64,000 nucleotides of DNA, taken from 58-81 sp012729145 (GTDB lineage: Bacteria > Synergistota > Synergistia > Synergistales > Thermovirgaceae). Below are positions 24,416-34,340 of the stretch, one piece after another (the stretch's first letter is position 1; every line of letters begins with the position of its first letter). The notes under the pieces were generated by a model. It saw nothing but the letters and a program-made list of their open reading frames with translations, did no database searches and was not told the DNA's origin. The translations under genes were made by a program, and so were the position numbers. The stretch covers positions 1 through 64,000 of the forward strand of contig JAXGIW010000004.1 of the NCBI GenBank assembly GCA_040770625.1, given 5' to 3'.

Positions 24416-24841
24416 ATGCTAGTGGGAACCTATGAGCATAAATTCGATAATAAGGGCAGGATCGTCCTTCCGTCAAAGTTCAGGGAAGAGTTGGGCGAGA
24501 GCGCTGTCGCGACTGTAGGCATAGATCAGTGCGTATCGATCTACTCATCGGGGAGATGGCAGGACCTCCTGAACAGGTTCCAGCAGATGTCCTTCTCCAA
24601 GGGAAGGACCAGGGATTTTCTGAGGGTGCTGCTCGCCACCGCCCATGAGGTCCAGTTCGACTCTTCCGGAAGGATCCTGGTCCCCTCGAACCTGAGACAG
24701 CATGCAAAACTGGAACAGGAAGTGAGCGTAATAGGTGTCGGGGATCACATCGAACTGTGGGATACGGGCTCCTGGAATACCTATCTTGAGAATATTCGCA
24801 AGGATCTTCCCGACATCGCGGAAGAGGTGGAAGGGTTATGA
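24416..24841 (+). CDS. mraZ: Transcriptional regulator MraZ
   Basis: 141 residues with two SpoVT/AbrB-like halves: DNKGRIVLPSKFR near residues 11-23 and DSSGRILVPSNLR near 82-94, each containing the DxxGR DNA-contact motif. MraZ forms a ring-shaped oligomer that binds tandem repeats in front of the dcw cluster. Such repeats are present immediately upstream. GGGAGG lies eight bases before the ATG. The stop overlaps rsmH as ATGA. Confidence 0.95.
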   Translation: MLVGTYEHKFDNKGRIVLPSKFREELGESAVATVGIDQCVSIYSSGRWQDLLNRFQQMSFSKGRTRDFLRVLLATAHEVQFDSSGRILVPSNLRQHAKLEQEVSVIGVGDHIELWDTGSWNTYLENIRKDLPDIAEEVEGL

Positions 24842-25764
24842 AGACCCATATTCCCGTGATGCTACCGGAGGTCTGCAGGATACTTGAAGAGGTCAAGAAC
24901 CTGAGGTTCGTTGTGGATGCCACCCTGGGTCTGGGGGGTTATACGGAGGGGGTTCTCCTGAAATGGAGAAAAACGGCAGTTCTGGGTATCGACCAGGATC
25001 CTCAGGCCATTGAAGTGGCAAGAAGAAAACTTATGGATTTCGGGGATCGATTCCGGGCGGTACACGGCAACTTCCGGGACCTCTCGTCGATCCTGGCTAA
25101 AGCCGGAATGGGGAAACCCGATGCGGTTCTTTTCGATCTGGGGGTATCAAGTATGCAGATAGAGACCCCCGATCGAGGTTTTTCATTCCAGGAGAACGGT
25201 CCACTGGATATGCGAATGAACATTCTTGACGAGCATCAGGAAATGGCCGGAGACATAGTCAACACCTACGGCATGAGAGAACTGACGACCATATTCCGCA
25301 AGTTCGGCGAAGATCCCTATGCGGCACAGATAGCAAGAGGAATAGTCAAGTTCAGGGAAACATCGGGACCCATAAAGAGCACATCCCAGCTGGTAGATAT
25401 CATCAGGAATACGCTTCCGGCGCCTGTCCAGAGGAAGATGGGAAGGAATCCCGCCAGGAAGATCTTTCAGGCTCTCAGAATAGCCGTCAACGACGAACTG
25501 GAGGCGCTGAATGAAGCCCTTGGCCAGTGTGAAGCGCTGGTTACGGGATCCATGACGGTGATCGTCGTGAGTTACCACTCCCTTGAGGACCGGATCGTCA
25601 AGAACAGGTTCCGGAAGTGGTCTTCAGATGGAAGAGGAAGACTTCCCTTCAAGAGGCCCATGGTGCCTGGTGAAAGAGAGCTGGAGGAGAACTGGAGATC
25701 GAGAAGTGCCAAACTCAGGGCATTTCATTTCGCTTCGACCGCTGCGGAGGTGACCGGCCGATGA
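24838..25764 (+). CDS. rsmH: 16S rRNA (cytosine(1402)-N4)-methyltransferase RsmH
   Basis: 308 residues. The SAM site VDATLGLGGYTEGVL (near 23-37) varies slightly from the usual DGTxGxGGHS; LFDLGVSSMQIETPDRGFSF (near 98-117) and VVSYHSLEDRIVKNRF (near 243) are family hallmarks. It N4-methylates C1402 in the decoding centre. It overlaps mraZ and ftsL by four bases each. Confidence 0.95.
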   Translation: MKTHIPVMLPEVCRILEEVKNLRFVVDATLGLGGYTEGVLLKWRKTAVLGIDQDPQAIEVARRKLMDFGDRFRAVHGNFRDLSSILAKAGMGKPDAVLFDLGVSSMQIETPDRGFSFQENGPLDMRMNILDEHQEMAGDIVNTYGMRELTTIFRKFGEDPYAAQIARGIVKFRETSGPIKSTSQLVDIIRNTLPAPVQRKMGRNPARKIFQALRIAVNDELEALNEALGQCEALVTGSMTVIVVSYHSLEDRIVKNRFRKWSSDGRGRLPFKRPMVPGERELEENWRSRSAKLRAFHFASTAAEVTGR

Positions 25765-26189
25765 ACTCTCACACCCTGGAACTGCCTTGCGCGAACGATA
25801 TAAGGACCGGGGGACGTGGGACCACCTGGATCCTTCTCTGCGGTGCGATAGTGGTTCTCCTGATGGGACTGGTAGCACTGAGGCTCTATTCCCTCAATCT
25901 CGAATACCAGCTGGCTGATATCCAGAGACAGATAGTCCTGAGAGAGGAAGAGCAGTCGAGGCTGGAAAAGGACCTTGCGGGTTTACTGAATCCTACGAGA
26001 GTGTATAGTTATGCAAGGTCGGAATTGGGCATGAAGGCCTCCGCCAACATGGGACTGGTCAAGGTAGCAGCGATCAGGAAGGATTCGCCTGTGGACCATG
26101 AGGAGAACAGGGCAGGACCAGGTGTGATCCGGAAAGCCCTTGTGTGGCTGGCAGATTCCGTATCTAGGAAGGCTTCCGCCCGGCAGTGA
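25761..26189 (+). CDS. ftsL: FtsL-like cell division protein
   Basis: 142 residues. One membrane span (about 22-42, TWILLCGAIVVLLMGLVALRL) is followed by a coiled-coil segment (YQLADIQRQIVLREEEQSRLEKDL) and a LNPTRVYSYARSELGMK motif like that of FtsL/DivIC proteins. The position between rsmH and the penicillin-binding protein is the standard ftsL place. The C-terminal 50 residues are less conserved and longer than usual. Family assignment depends on topology and context. Confidence 0.8.
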   Translation: MNSHTLELPCANDIRTGGRGTTWILLCGAIVVLLMGLVALRLYSLNLEYQLADIQRQIVLREEEQSRLEKDLAGLLNPTRVYSYARSELGMKASANMGLVKVAAIRKDSPVDHEENRAGPGVIRKALVWLADSVSRKASARQ

Positions 26190-26224
26190 CCGCAAATTGA
26201 CGGATAAAGGACGGTCAGTATCGA

Positions 26225-27868
26225 ATGAAAGGCCTGAGGAAGAGCCCATGGCTCCTGCTTGCTGCATTCATCCTGGCGCTGCTCTTCAGGCTTTATTCCC
26301 TCCAGGTTGATCCGGACCCCAGGGTCAGATCACAGGCCGGAAGCCAATACTGGGCCAGGTTGAGAGTTACAGCGCCGAGAGGTTTCATCAGGGACAAAAA
26401 CGGGATCGCTCTGGCGATCTCCACTCCGACACTTAGTTTCTTTATCGACCCCACTCTCTGGGATCCTGGAAATGCTCCCCTTCTCCAGGACCTGATCCCC
26501 CGGCCCCGACTCGAAAGGATCTCGGGAAGCATCGGGGGGCGATACTACCCGATCGCCCGAAAGGTTGACCCCCCCATCTCCGACAGGATTATCAACCTGC
26601 GGCTTCCAGGTCTGTTCTGGGTCAAGGAGACCAAAAGAGTATACCCCCAGGGCAATACCCTGAGCCACGTCCTGGGATTCTGCGATATCGATGACAGGGG
26701 CCTGGCAGGAGCGGAACTCTTCTGGGACTCCGTTCTTTATGCTCCTCCTGAAGGGAGGATCATCGCCAAGGATGCAAGGGGCGATTTTGTGGATGTAGCA
26801 ATTCCAGGCCATACAATGACCGCCGATAATGATTCACTGGTCCAGTTGACCATTGATTCCCGCCTTCAGCACATTCTTGAACGCAGGCTTCGGGAAGGGT
26901 TCCTTCAGCATAAGGCGGAGTGGGCTGCTGCCGTTCTTCTTGAGCCGTCGACGGGCAGGATCCTGGGGATGGCAAGCCTTCCCGATTTCAATCCAAACGA
27001 CAGGAACACCTTTGCAGACAAGGAATCCCTCAGGAACAACGCACTTTCAAGGGTATTTGAACCCGGTTCCACACTGAAGCCCATTATCATGGCCAACCTG
27101 ATAGACAACGGAGAAGTGTCACAAAGTACGACAGTGAACTGCCGGGGAAAGATCAGGGTCGCCGACGTTACGATCCACGACATAAAGGCACACGGCCTGA
27201 TGACCCCAACCTCTATCATTTCCGATTCCTGCAACGTCGGTATGGTGACCAGCGTCAGGAACTCCGACCCGTTCCGTACCTACTCGTTTTTGAGGAGGTG
27301 TGGTTTCGGGGATCTCACAGGGGTTGAGATGCCAGGAGAAGAATCAGGCCTGATGATCCCCCCTTCGCAGTGGAGAGGTTCTGTTCCAGCCACGATATCC
27401 ATAGGTCACGGAATAGGTGTTACTCCTCTTCAGCTGGCGGTAGCCACATCTTCCATCGCGAACGGGGGAAAGATCATGAAGCCATTTATCGTATCCGAGA
27501 TACGGAGCAGGGGCGGAGCTCTGGAATACCAGGGAAGTCCTGTTGTTGTCAGTGAACTCATGTCGGCACGAACTGCCCAGTGGATGAGAGAGGCCTTGAG
27601 ACTGGCCGTAGAGAAAGGTACCGGAAGATCTGCAGATGTCTCAGGTGCAAAAGTGGCAGGAAAGACAGGAACGGCCCAGGTGCCGGGAGCCGGCGGATAC
27701 CTTAAAGGCGACTATACTCCTTCATTCGTAGGTTTCTGGCCCTTCAACGACCCGAAATTCCTGCTCCTGATCGTGATAGGGAATCCAAGAGCTGGTGATT
27801 TCCTTGGAGGCAAAGTAGCTGCTCCGGTCTTCAGGAGCATTGTACAGGACATAGAACAGATATCCTGA
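26225..27868 (+). CDS. ftsI: Division-specific peptidoglycan transpeptidase (FtsI/PBP2 class B)
   Basis: 547 residues with an N-terminal membrane anchor (about 9-25), a PBP dimerisation domain and a transpeptidase domain. The three active-site motifs are S282-T-L-K285, S335-C-N337 and K480-T-G-T483. No PASTA domains are present. It cross-links septal peptidoglycan with FtsW. It lies in the dcw cluster 35 bases after ftsL, with AAAGGA well upstream of the ATG. Assignment as FtsI rather than SpoVD is by context. Confidence 0.92.
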   Translation: MKGLRKSPWLLLAAFILALLFRLYSLQVDPDPRVRSQAGSQYWARLRVTAPRGFIRDKNGIALAISTPTLSFFIDPTLWDPGNAPLLQDLIPRPRLERISGSIGGRYYPIARKVDPPISDRIINLRLPGLFWVKETKRVYPQGNTLSHVLGFCDIDDRGLAGAELFWDSVLYAPPEGRIIAKDARGDFVDVAIPGHTMTADNDSLVQLTIDSRLQHILERRLREGFLQHKAEWAAAVLLEPSTGRILGMASLPDFNPNDRNTFADKESLRNNALSRVFEPGSTLKPIIMANLIDNGEVSQSTTVNCRGKIRVADVTIHDIKAHGLMTPTSIISDSCNVGMVTSVRNSDPFRTYSFLRRCGFGDLTGVEMPGEESGLMIPPSQWRGSVPATISIGHGIGVTPLQLAVATSSIANGGKIMKPFIVSEIRSRGGALEYQGSPVVVSELMSARTAQWMREALRLAVEKGTGRSADVSGAKVAGKTGTAQVPGAGGYLKGDYTPSFVGFWPFNDPKFLLLIVIGNPRAGDFLGGKVAAPVFRSIVQDIEQIS

Positions 27869-27889
27869 ACGGAGGTAAAGAGGCCGAAG

Positions 27890-29428
27890 ATGAGGATCTC
27901 GGATATTGAAGGTATTCTGGCCGAGCGGGAACTTCTGGAAAGAGTGGAATGCCCTGTTACTGGAAAAGGGGAGAGGTTTGCCGGGGAGAACACCGAGGTG
28001 AAAGGGATATTCCTTGATTCAAGAAAGGTCGTTGCAGGAGGTGTCTTCGTATGCCTAAAGGGGAAAAGATTTGACGGCCATGATCATGCCCTTGAGGCTT
28101 CTCGAAATGGCGCGGTGGCCGTAATATCGGAAAGGGTCACTCCAGCCCCGGTAATGCACATGATAGTGGAGGAACCGAGGATCTCCATGGGATTCGTGGC
28201 ATCGGCCCTTTTCGGGAATCCGGCAGATTCGCTGCAAATGATCGCTGTTACCGGTACCAACGGCAAGACGACAACAGCCTTCATGTTGAGGTCGATCATC
28301 AATGTTTCGGGTGGAAGATCGGGGATATTGGGGACCGTAATCTACGATACCGGTGCGGGATATGAGGTCGAAGCACAGAGAACGACCCCTGAATCACCAG
28401 ACATCCAGGCCATGCTCAGGGAGATGCTGGATAATGGATGCAGCCACTGCGTAATGGAGACATCATCTCATGGTCTTTTCCAGGGCAGGCTTTCAGGCTG
28501 CCGTTTCGAAGGAGCTGCATTTACGAACCTGACCCCTGAACACCTTGATTTCCATGGGACCATGGAGGAATACTTCAACTCAAAGCTTCTCCTTTTCAGA
28601 AAATACATGAGAGCTTCGGGGTGGATTGCAGTTTCCAACGTATCTGATCCTTACGGCATGAGGATCAAGGATCTGTTCCCGGAACAGGTGGTATCATTCT
28701 CCCTGGACAGGAAAGATCGCCCCGATTATTTCGCCGAGATAGGGAGCATGGGCCTTTCGGGCATAAGAATGGATATTATCTCCAGAAAGAAAGGCCGTCT
28801 TTTTGGGCTCTCTCTTCCGTTAACTGGCCGTTTCAACGCTCTCAACGCCCTCGGGGCGGCGGCGCTCTCACTTTCCATGGGTATTGCTCCAGAGGCCGTC
28901 AGGAGAGGTCTGGAGACAATGCCCCAGGTACCGGGGCGCCTTCAGTGTTTCAGGTTTTCGAACGGGATGACGGCCATAATTGATTACGCCCACACCCCCG
29001 ATGCCCTCCAGAATGTTCTGCTCTCTGTAAGGGAGGTATGCAAGAATAAGGTCTGGGTAGTTTTTGGATCTGGAGGAGACCGTTTCAAGGGCAATCGGCC
29101 GCTGATGGGAAAGGTCGCCACAGCACTTGCCGACCATGTGGTCATAACTATGGATAACCCGAGAAGCGAAGACCCTTCTCTTATTGCTCGGGATATACTT
29201 GCCGGCGTTAACGCTGAAATAGGGTCAAAGAGTTATCCTGAGGTGATCCTTGACAGGAGAGAAGCAATATATTCGGTCCTTGACCGGGCATCAGACGGAG
29301 ATGCGTTAATTATCGCGGGCAAAGGCCCAGAGAGGAATATAGTTTTTTCAGACAGGATCATTCCATACAGCGATGAGGAGACAGTAGGGGAGTGGTCCCT
29401 GAAGAGGGGAATAGAATGGTCAAGGTAA
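27890..29428 (+). CDS. murE: UDP-N-acetylmuramoyl-tripeptide synthetase MurE (meso-DAP type)
   Basis: 512 residues. ATP site AVTGTNGKTTTAFML near 119-133; YAHTPDALQNVL and GSGGDRFKGNRPLMG follow. The DNPRSEDP motif near 423-430 is the DNPR signature of enzymes that add meso-diaminopimelate rather than lysine, predicting A1-gamma type peptidoglycan. The phosphate-binding glycines read GSGGDR where GCGGDR is more usual. AAAGAGG precedes the ATG. The last codons overlap the murF start. Confidence 0.95.
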   Translation: MRISDIEGILAERELLERVECPVTGKGERFAGENTEVKGIFLDSRKVVAGGVFVCLKGKRFDGHDHALEASRNGAVAVISERVTPAPVMHMIVEEPRISMGFVASALFGNPADSLQMIAVTGTNGKTTTAFMLRSIINVSGGRSGILGTVIYDTGAGYEVEAQRTTPESPDIQAMLREMLDNGCSHCVMETSSHGLFQGRLSGCRFEGAAFTNLTPEHLDFHGTMEEYFNSKLLLFRKYMRASGWIAVSNVSDPYGMRIKDLFPEQVVSFSLDRKDRPDYFAEIGSMGLSGIRMDIISRKKGRLFGLSLPLTGRFNALNALGAAALSLSMGIAPEAVRRGLETMPQVPGRLQCFRFSNGMTAIIDYAHTPDALQNVLLSVREVCKNKVWVVFGSGGDRFKGNRPLMGKVATALADHVVITMDNPRSEDPSLIARDILAGVNAEIGSKSYPEVILDRREAIYSVLDRASDGDALIIAGKGPERNIVFSDRIIPYSDEETVGEWSLKRGIEWSR

Positions 29429-30828
29429 GTGATCAGGATGTGCAAAGATGGACCCTTGGCGAAGCGGCGAGGGCCATAGGGGCCGTTCATACAGGAGAAG
29501 ATGTTACAATGCCGGCCATCATCCGTATCGACAGCAGGGAGGTACTTCAGGGAGACCTGTTCATCGCCCTCAGGGGAGAGAGAGTGGACGGCCATGATTT
29601 CATCGAGGAGGCCCTGGACAGAGGAGCTTCCGGCCTGGTGTGCCGGCCCCCGGCCCGGGGAAGCAAGCTGGATCATCTTTTGAAAAAAGGTATACCTGCC
29701 ATTTTGTCCGAAGACACCGATGGCGCTCTTCGCGAAATGTCCTCGGTCTGGCTTGAAAAGGTCAATCCTGGATCGGTGATCGGGGTAACAGGAACAGCAG
29801 GAAAGACTACCACCAGAGAGATGATCAGGGCCGTTCTTGCAGGTTCAAGAAGAGTCCATTCGCCAAGGAAAAGCTACAATACATGGATCGGATGTGCCTT
29901 GACGGTCCTTGAGACCCCGCCGGGGACTGATATCCTTCTCCTTGAGCTTGGAACCAACCGCCCCGGGGAGATAAGGAGCCTTGCGAAGACCTATCACCCC
30001 GGGTTCGGTGTGATAACAGAGGTCGGCCCGGGACATCTTGAGGGTCTCAAGAGCATCAGAGGGGTTCTTGAGGCAAAGATGGAACTGCTTGAATCGCCTT
30101 CGTTAAGGTCGCTGTCCTATAATATCGATAACGAACTGTTATCAGAAGCCATCAGGACCTCCTCGGGAGGTCTGGAGCTCTTGCCCGTCGGATACAGCAG
30201 CCCAATGTACCGGATAGTCGAAGCAAGGACCGATCTTCATTCCGGATCCCCGGACCTGGTTGTTATGATCGATACCCCTGGAGGAAGAAGGGAGATCAGG
30301 GCCGGGCTTTTCGGGGAACATTACGCCTATGGGATGGCCTTCGCTAACGTCCTGGGGGATCACCTGAAGATTCAGCCCGCAGAGCAGCTAGAGGCTCTCT
30401 CTTCTTTTCAGGCACTGCCGGGGAGGGGCAGGTGTTATCTGACAGATAACGGTTACCTGGTTATCGACGACAGCTACAACGCCAATCCCGTCTCTATGAG
30501 CGCGGCCCTCCGTTCTCTTTCTTCTGTCCGTATCCGGGGGAAGAAGTGTGCCGTTCTGGGCGGGATGGGTGAACTGGGGGAGAACTCACTTCAGCTGCAC
30601 AGGGACGTTTCCAGGCTCTTTGAGAGCCTGGACCTGGTCCTTCTGATCGGCGAACTGTGGAACAGCGTCTTTCACAGGGATACTCCACCAAACTGCAGGA
30701 TAGTCGATTTCGGGGATCTTCAGGGGATCTTCACGGCCAGTCTCTCTCCCGGTGACCTGGTGCTGTTCAAAGGTTCCCGTTCCTTCGGGGTTGAAAGGGC
30801 TCTGGGTATCCTGGAGGGTCTTCAGTAA
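29416..30828 (+). CDS. murF: UDP-N-acetylmuramoyl-tripeptide--D-alanyl-D-alanine ligase
   Basis: 470 residues from ATG 29416, with GAGGGGA just upstream; a frame eight codons longer is less likely. The ATP loop is GVTGTAGKTTTREMI, and VIDDSYNANPVSMSAAL is the MurF substrate motif. It adds D-Ala-D-Ala to finish the UDP-muramyl pentapeptide. It overlaps murE by 13 bases and mraY by one. Confidence 0.94.
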   Translation: MVKVSDQDVQRWTLGEAARAIGAVHTGEDVTMPAIIRIDSREVLQGDLFIALRGERVDGHDFIEEALDRGASGLVCRPPARGSKLDHLLKKGIPAILSEDTDGALREMSSVWLEKVNPGSVIGVTGTAGKTTTREMIRAVLAGSRRVHSPRKSYNTWIGCALTVLETPPGTDILLLELGTNRPGEIRSLAKTYHPGFGVITEVGPGHLEGLKSIRGVLEAKMELLESPSLRSLSYNIDNELLSEAIRTSSGGLELLPVGYSSPMYRIVEARTDLHSGSPDLVVMIDTPGGRREIRAGLFGEHYAYGMAFANVLGDHLKIQPAEQLEALSSFQALPGRGRCYLTDNGYLVIDDSYNANPVSMSAALRSLSSVRIRGKKCAVLGGMGELGENSLQLHRDVSRLFESLDLVLLIGELWNSVFHRDTPPNCRIVDFGDLQGIFTASLSPGDLVLFKGSRSFGVERALGILEGLQ

Positions 30829-31787
30829 TGTGGAGTGCAGGGGTACTCGTATCTGTCTTTCTGGCGGAGATAGCTCTTCAGGGACCCTGGACAGTACTTC
30901 TTGGAAAAAGAAGAGTTATCCAGAACCTGAAGAGATACGGTCCTCAGAATCATCTCAGAGACAAGCAGAACACCCCGACCATGGGCGGGGTGGTATTCCT
31001 TCTGATCACGCTCCTTGCGGGGCTTTCCCTTTTTCTTCTCGGAAGGTGGACCCTGCGGGATGCAGTCCTGCTCCTCGGATTCCCCCTGACAGGGGGGGCT
31101 ATCGGACTTGCCGATGACCTTCTCAAGTTCTTCAGGTCCTCCAGCGAAGGATTGAGGAGTCTCCAGAAGTTTGTCCTGCAACTCTTCGCCGCGCTGGTAT
31201 GGTCCTATGTCTATATTCCCGACGGGCTCCTGGTACTTGCACCGGGAATCACACTGGAAGGCATATCAGGAAGATCGATACTGATTTTCTTCCTGGTCGG
31301 GGCCCTCAATGCCGCCAATATTTCCGACGGTCTCGATGGACTTCTGAGCGGTATGGCCGCCATGTCCTTTGCAGTTCTTCTGATCCTGACCCCTGAGGGT
31401 GAGGCGGACCAACTTGCAGCCATCCTTGGTTTGGGCCTATCCGCCGGTTTCCTGGCACACAACTTCCACCCCGCAAAAGTGTTCATGGGGGATTGCGGTT
31501 CTCACTTCCTAGGAGGCCTACTCGTATCTGTATGTGCCGCAAGAGGGATGCTCCTTCTGATCCTTCCCCTGGGATTCATGATGGGATTGGAGGTTGTTTC
31601 AGTTATCATTCAGATCATTGCCATAAGAGGATTTAACAAGAAGGTATTCCTGATGAGCCCCCTTCATCATCATTTCGAGATGTCCGGCTGGAGCGAGAAG
31701 TCCGTCGTATACAGTTTCTGGGCCCTGCATGCTGCCGGAATGGTCCTGCTCCTGAAATTACTGGGAGATATCCTTATCTGCCCATAA
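30828..31787 (+). CDS. mraY: Phospho-N-acetylmuramoyl-pentapeptide transferase
   Basis: 319 residues and about ten membrane helices. It makes lipid I from UDP-MurNAc-pentapeptide and undecaprenyl phosphate. RDKQNTPTMGGVVFL, GLADDLLKFF (aspartate pair), NISDGLDGL and LHHHFEMSGWSE are the catalytic and substrate motifs. Slightly shorter than E. coli MraY. It starts within the murF stop (TAATG). Confidence 0.95.
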   Translation: MWSAGVLVSVFLAEIALQGPWTVLLGKRRVIQNLKRYGPQNHLRDKQNTPTMGGVVFLLITLLAGLSLFLLGRWTLRDAVLLLGFPLTGGAIGLADDLLKFFRSSSEGLRSLQKFVLQLFAALVWSYVYIPDGLLVLAPGITLEGISGRSILIFFLVGALNAANISDGLDGLLSGMAAMSFAVLLILTPEGEADQLAAILGLGLSAGFLAHNFHPAKVFMGDCGSHFLGGLLVSVCAARGMLLLILPLGFMMGLEVVSVIIQIIAIRGFNKKVFLMSPLHHHFEMSGWSEKSVVYSFWALHAAGMVLLLKLLGDILICP

Positions 31788-31799
31788 GGGGGTACGGAC

Positions 31800-33194
31800 A
31801 TGAACAATGCGGGAAGCAAAAGAGAGGACCGGATGAACAGGATGGACCGGATCACGGTAATAGGCGCCGGAGTGAGCGGAAGGGCCCTCGCCATCCTTGC
31901 CTCAAAGCTGGGTTATTCTGTATTTGTCTCCGAACTCGCAAGCGTCGATACAGAGACCCGTGAACTCTTCCATCGATACGGGATCGTCCATGAATCGGAC
32001 GGGCATTCGGAAAGGATCCTGGAGTGTGACGCCATGGTCCTGAGCTCCGGAGTTTCCCCCAGGGCCCGACCGGTTACCAGGGCCCTGGAAGAAGGAGTGG
32101 CTATCATAGGAGAGGTCGACTTCGTGGCTCCTTTCCTTAAGGGGGCAATGATAGGAGTGACCGGAAGCAACGGCAAGACCACTACCACTCTTCTGACGGG
32201 GCATCTTTTGAAGGATTCCGGCTTCAGGGTAGGGGTGGCGGGTAATGTAGGAAGCCCCCTGGCAGATCATGCTTTCGTTGAAAATGATGTAGTAGTGGCC
32301 GAGCTGAGCAGCTTCCAGCTCTTCTGGGCCCAGGAGCTGAGCCTCGATGTTGCCGTTGTGACCAACCTTGAACCGGACCACATTGACTGGCACGGTTCCG
32401 TGGAAGATTATTACCAGGCTAAGAGGAAGATAACATCAATGCTCAAGGAAGGAGGCTCCCTTGTCTGCCAGGAGCGGGACCTTCCTGTCCTGTACCTGGA
32501 GGGCCCTCCTTCGGGCATCGTGTTCCCCCTGAGATGGCAAAAGGAGTCCGACAGGAGGCACAGGGAAGGCCTGCTGATGAAGGACGATCATGCTGTCATG
32601 ATATCCGGCGCCTCCGAGAAAAACCTTTTCAGATACACCGATGTTCCACTGCTGGGGCGACACAACCTTGAGAACGCTGCCATGTCCTCTGCCACTTTGA
32701 TCATTCAGGGGGGGGGAGCTGGTACTTTGAAGAGATCTCTTGCGACCTTCGAGGCACCTCCTCACAGGTGTGAGCCTGTCGGTATCGTAAAAGGCGTTTC
32801 CTTCATTGATGATTCGAAGGGGACCAACGTGGCTGCCACTGTTACGGCACTGGGATCTCTCGAGGGCAGGAAGGTGGTCATCCTTGGAGGCAAGGGAAAG
32901 GGTGAGAACTACGACCTTCTTGCTGAAGCCGTCGCGAAGGGATCGGAAGCCGCAATCCTTCTTGGAGAAGAGAAGACCCGGATCAGGGTTGCCCTGGAAA
33001 AAAAGGGTTTCCAAAGGATCAAAGAGGTATCGGATATGGGTGAGGCTGTACGGGAAGCCTTCAGGGCATCCTCCCCGGGAGGTATGGTCCTTCTCTCCCC
33101 GGCCTGTACCAGCTGGGACATGTACACAAACTACAAGGAGAGAGGGGAAGATTTCCAAAAATGGGTCAAGGCCCTGGAGAAGGGGAGATACTGA
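31800..33194 (+). CDS. murD: UDP-N-acetylmuramoylalanine--D-glutamate ligase
   Basis: 464 residues. The N-terminal Rossmann motif ITVIGAGVSGRALAILA binds the UDP substrate, and GVTGSNGKTTTTLLTG is the ATP loop. FIDDSKGTNVAAT and LSPACTSWDMYTNYKERG are MurD-specific. Start ATG 31800 follows GGGGG; a second in-frame ATG at 31833, after GAGAGGACCGG, could be used instead. The stop overlaps ftsW as TGATG. Confidence 0.94.
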   Translation: MNNAGSKREDRMNRMDRITVIGAGVSGRALAILASKLGYSVFVSELASVDTETRELFHRYGIVHESDGHSERILECDAMVLSSGVSPRARPVTRALEEGVAIIGEVDFVAPFLKGAMIGVTGSNGKTTTTLLTGHLLKDSGFRVGVAGNVGSPLADHAFVENDVVVAELSSFQLFWAQELSLDVAVVTNLEPDHIDWHGSVEDYYQAKRKITSMLKEGGSLVCQERDLPVLYLEGPPSGIVFPLRWQKESDRRHREGLLMKDDHAVMISGASEKNLFRYTDVPLLGRHNLENAAMSSATLIIQGGGAGTLKRSLATFEAPPHRCEPVGIVKGVSFIDDSKGTNVAATVTALGSLEGRKVVILGGKGKGENYDLLAEAVAKGSEAAILLGEEKTRIRVALEKKGFQRIKEVSDMGEAVREAFRASSPGGMVLLSPACTSWDMYTNYKERGEDFQKWVKALEKGRY

Positions 33195-34312
33195 TGCAGG
33201 AAAACAGCATTTCCCGGAACATAAGGGGAAGCGGCCTTTGGGGTCTGTCGGTGCAGACAACGTGGGCTATCCCGCTCGTTCTGTCCAGTCTCGGGATCCT
33301 TATGATCTCCTCCGTAACAGCCCAGCTTACGGCCGTCCAGGCAAGGACCCCTTTCTTCTATGGACTGAAACAGGTCCAATGGCTTCTTGTCGGTCTGACG
33401 GCAATGATAGCCTGCACTCTACCTACTGCGGCTTTCTGGAGGAAGTGGAGCGGGGTGATATGGTTCCTTTCAGTCTTGTTGATGATCATGACCCTTCTCC
33501 CCGGTCTTGGAAGGTCAGGCGGAGGGGCCAGCCGATGGGTCAGGCTTGGTCCCTTCAGTCTCCAGGCATCGGAGGCCTTGCTGTTCGCAACGGCGATCCA
33601 TCTTTCAAGGAAGCTTAACGAACCGGGACTTGCCCGAGGGAAGGCGATCTGGAGGACCCTTCTGATCTTCGGGATCTCCGCCTGGCCTTTCCTGCTTCAG
33701 CCCGATCTCGGGGGAACCATGATTCTCTTCGGTCTTGCCATGGCGGTCTTTGTTCAGGTCTTCGGCTGGACCATCCCGCTTGTTGCAGGTTCCATTGCGT
33801 CGGTAGCGATGTTCATTCCGGTTATCCTGTTAAGCAGGTACCGGATAGAGAGGATCACAAGCTTCCTTGATCCCTGGAGCGATCCCCTCGGGAGCGGATT
33901 CCAGACGATCCAGGGATTCATCGCCTTTGCCAACGGCGGGTTCTTCGGCGTCGGTATCGGGCACGGACTCCAGAAGCTCCAGTACCTCCCTGCTGCGCAT
34001 ACGGACTTCATACTGGCTGTTATTGGTGAAGAGATAGGGTTGATAGGTACCTTCTCGGTAATCCTTCTTTTCGGCATCTTTCTTCTGATCCAGTACCTGT
34101 CATATCTTTCTGCCGCTGGGAAGTTCGAGGCGACTTTGGTATGGGCTATCACTCTGACCATATTTATCCCGTTCATTGTGAACGCTGCAGGGGTCCTCAG
34201 GCTTATGCCCCTGACCGGTGTGCCTCTCCCCTTCGTAAGCTACGGGGGAAGTTCCATGGTCCTCGGCTGGTGCAAGATCGGGGTCCTTCTCCGCCTTATG
34301 AGGGTATCCTGA
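33194..34312 (+). CDS. ftsW: Peptidoglycan glycosyltransferase FtsW
   Basis: 372 residues and about ten membrane spans of the SEDS family. GRSGGGASRWVRLGPFSLQASE, QPDLGGTMILFG and AAHTDFILAVIGEEIGLIG are the conserved loops, the last including the region of the catalytic acidic residue. It polymerises lipid II at the septum with FtsI. ATG 33194 overlaps the murD stop; an upstream in-frame start inside murD is not supported. Confidence 0.93.
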   Translation: MQENSISRNIRGSGLWGLSVQTTWAIPLVLSSLGILMISSVTAQLTAVQARTPFFYGLKQVQWLLVGLTAMIACTLPTAAFWRKWSGVIWFLSVLLMIMTLLPGLGRSGGGASRWVRLGPFSLQASEALLFATAIHLSRKLNEPGLARGKAIWRTLLIFGISAWPFLLQPDLGGTMILFGLAMAVFVQVFGWTIPLVAGSIASVAMFIPVILLSRYRIERITSFLDPWSDPLGSGFQTIQGFIAFANGGFFGVGIGHGLQKLQYLPAAHTDFILAVIGEEIGLIGTFSVILLFGIFLLIQYLSYLSAAGKFEATLVWAITLTIFIPFIVNAAGVLRLMPLTGVPLPFVSYGGSSMVLGWCKIGVLLRLMRVS

Positions 34313-34340
34313 AAAGCCTGTTCCCGGAAGGGATGGTGTC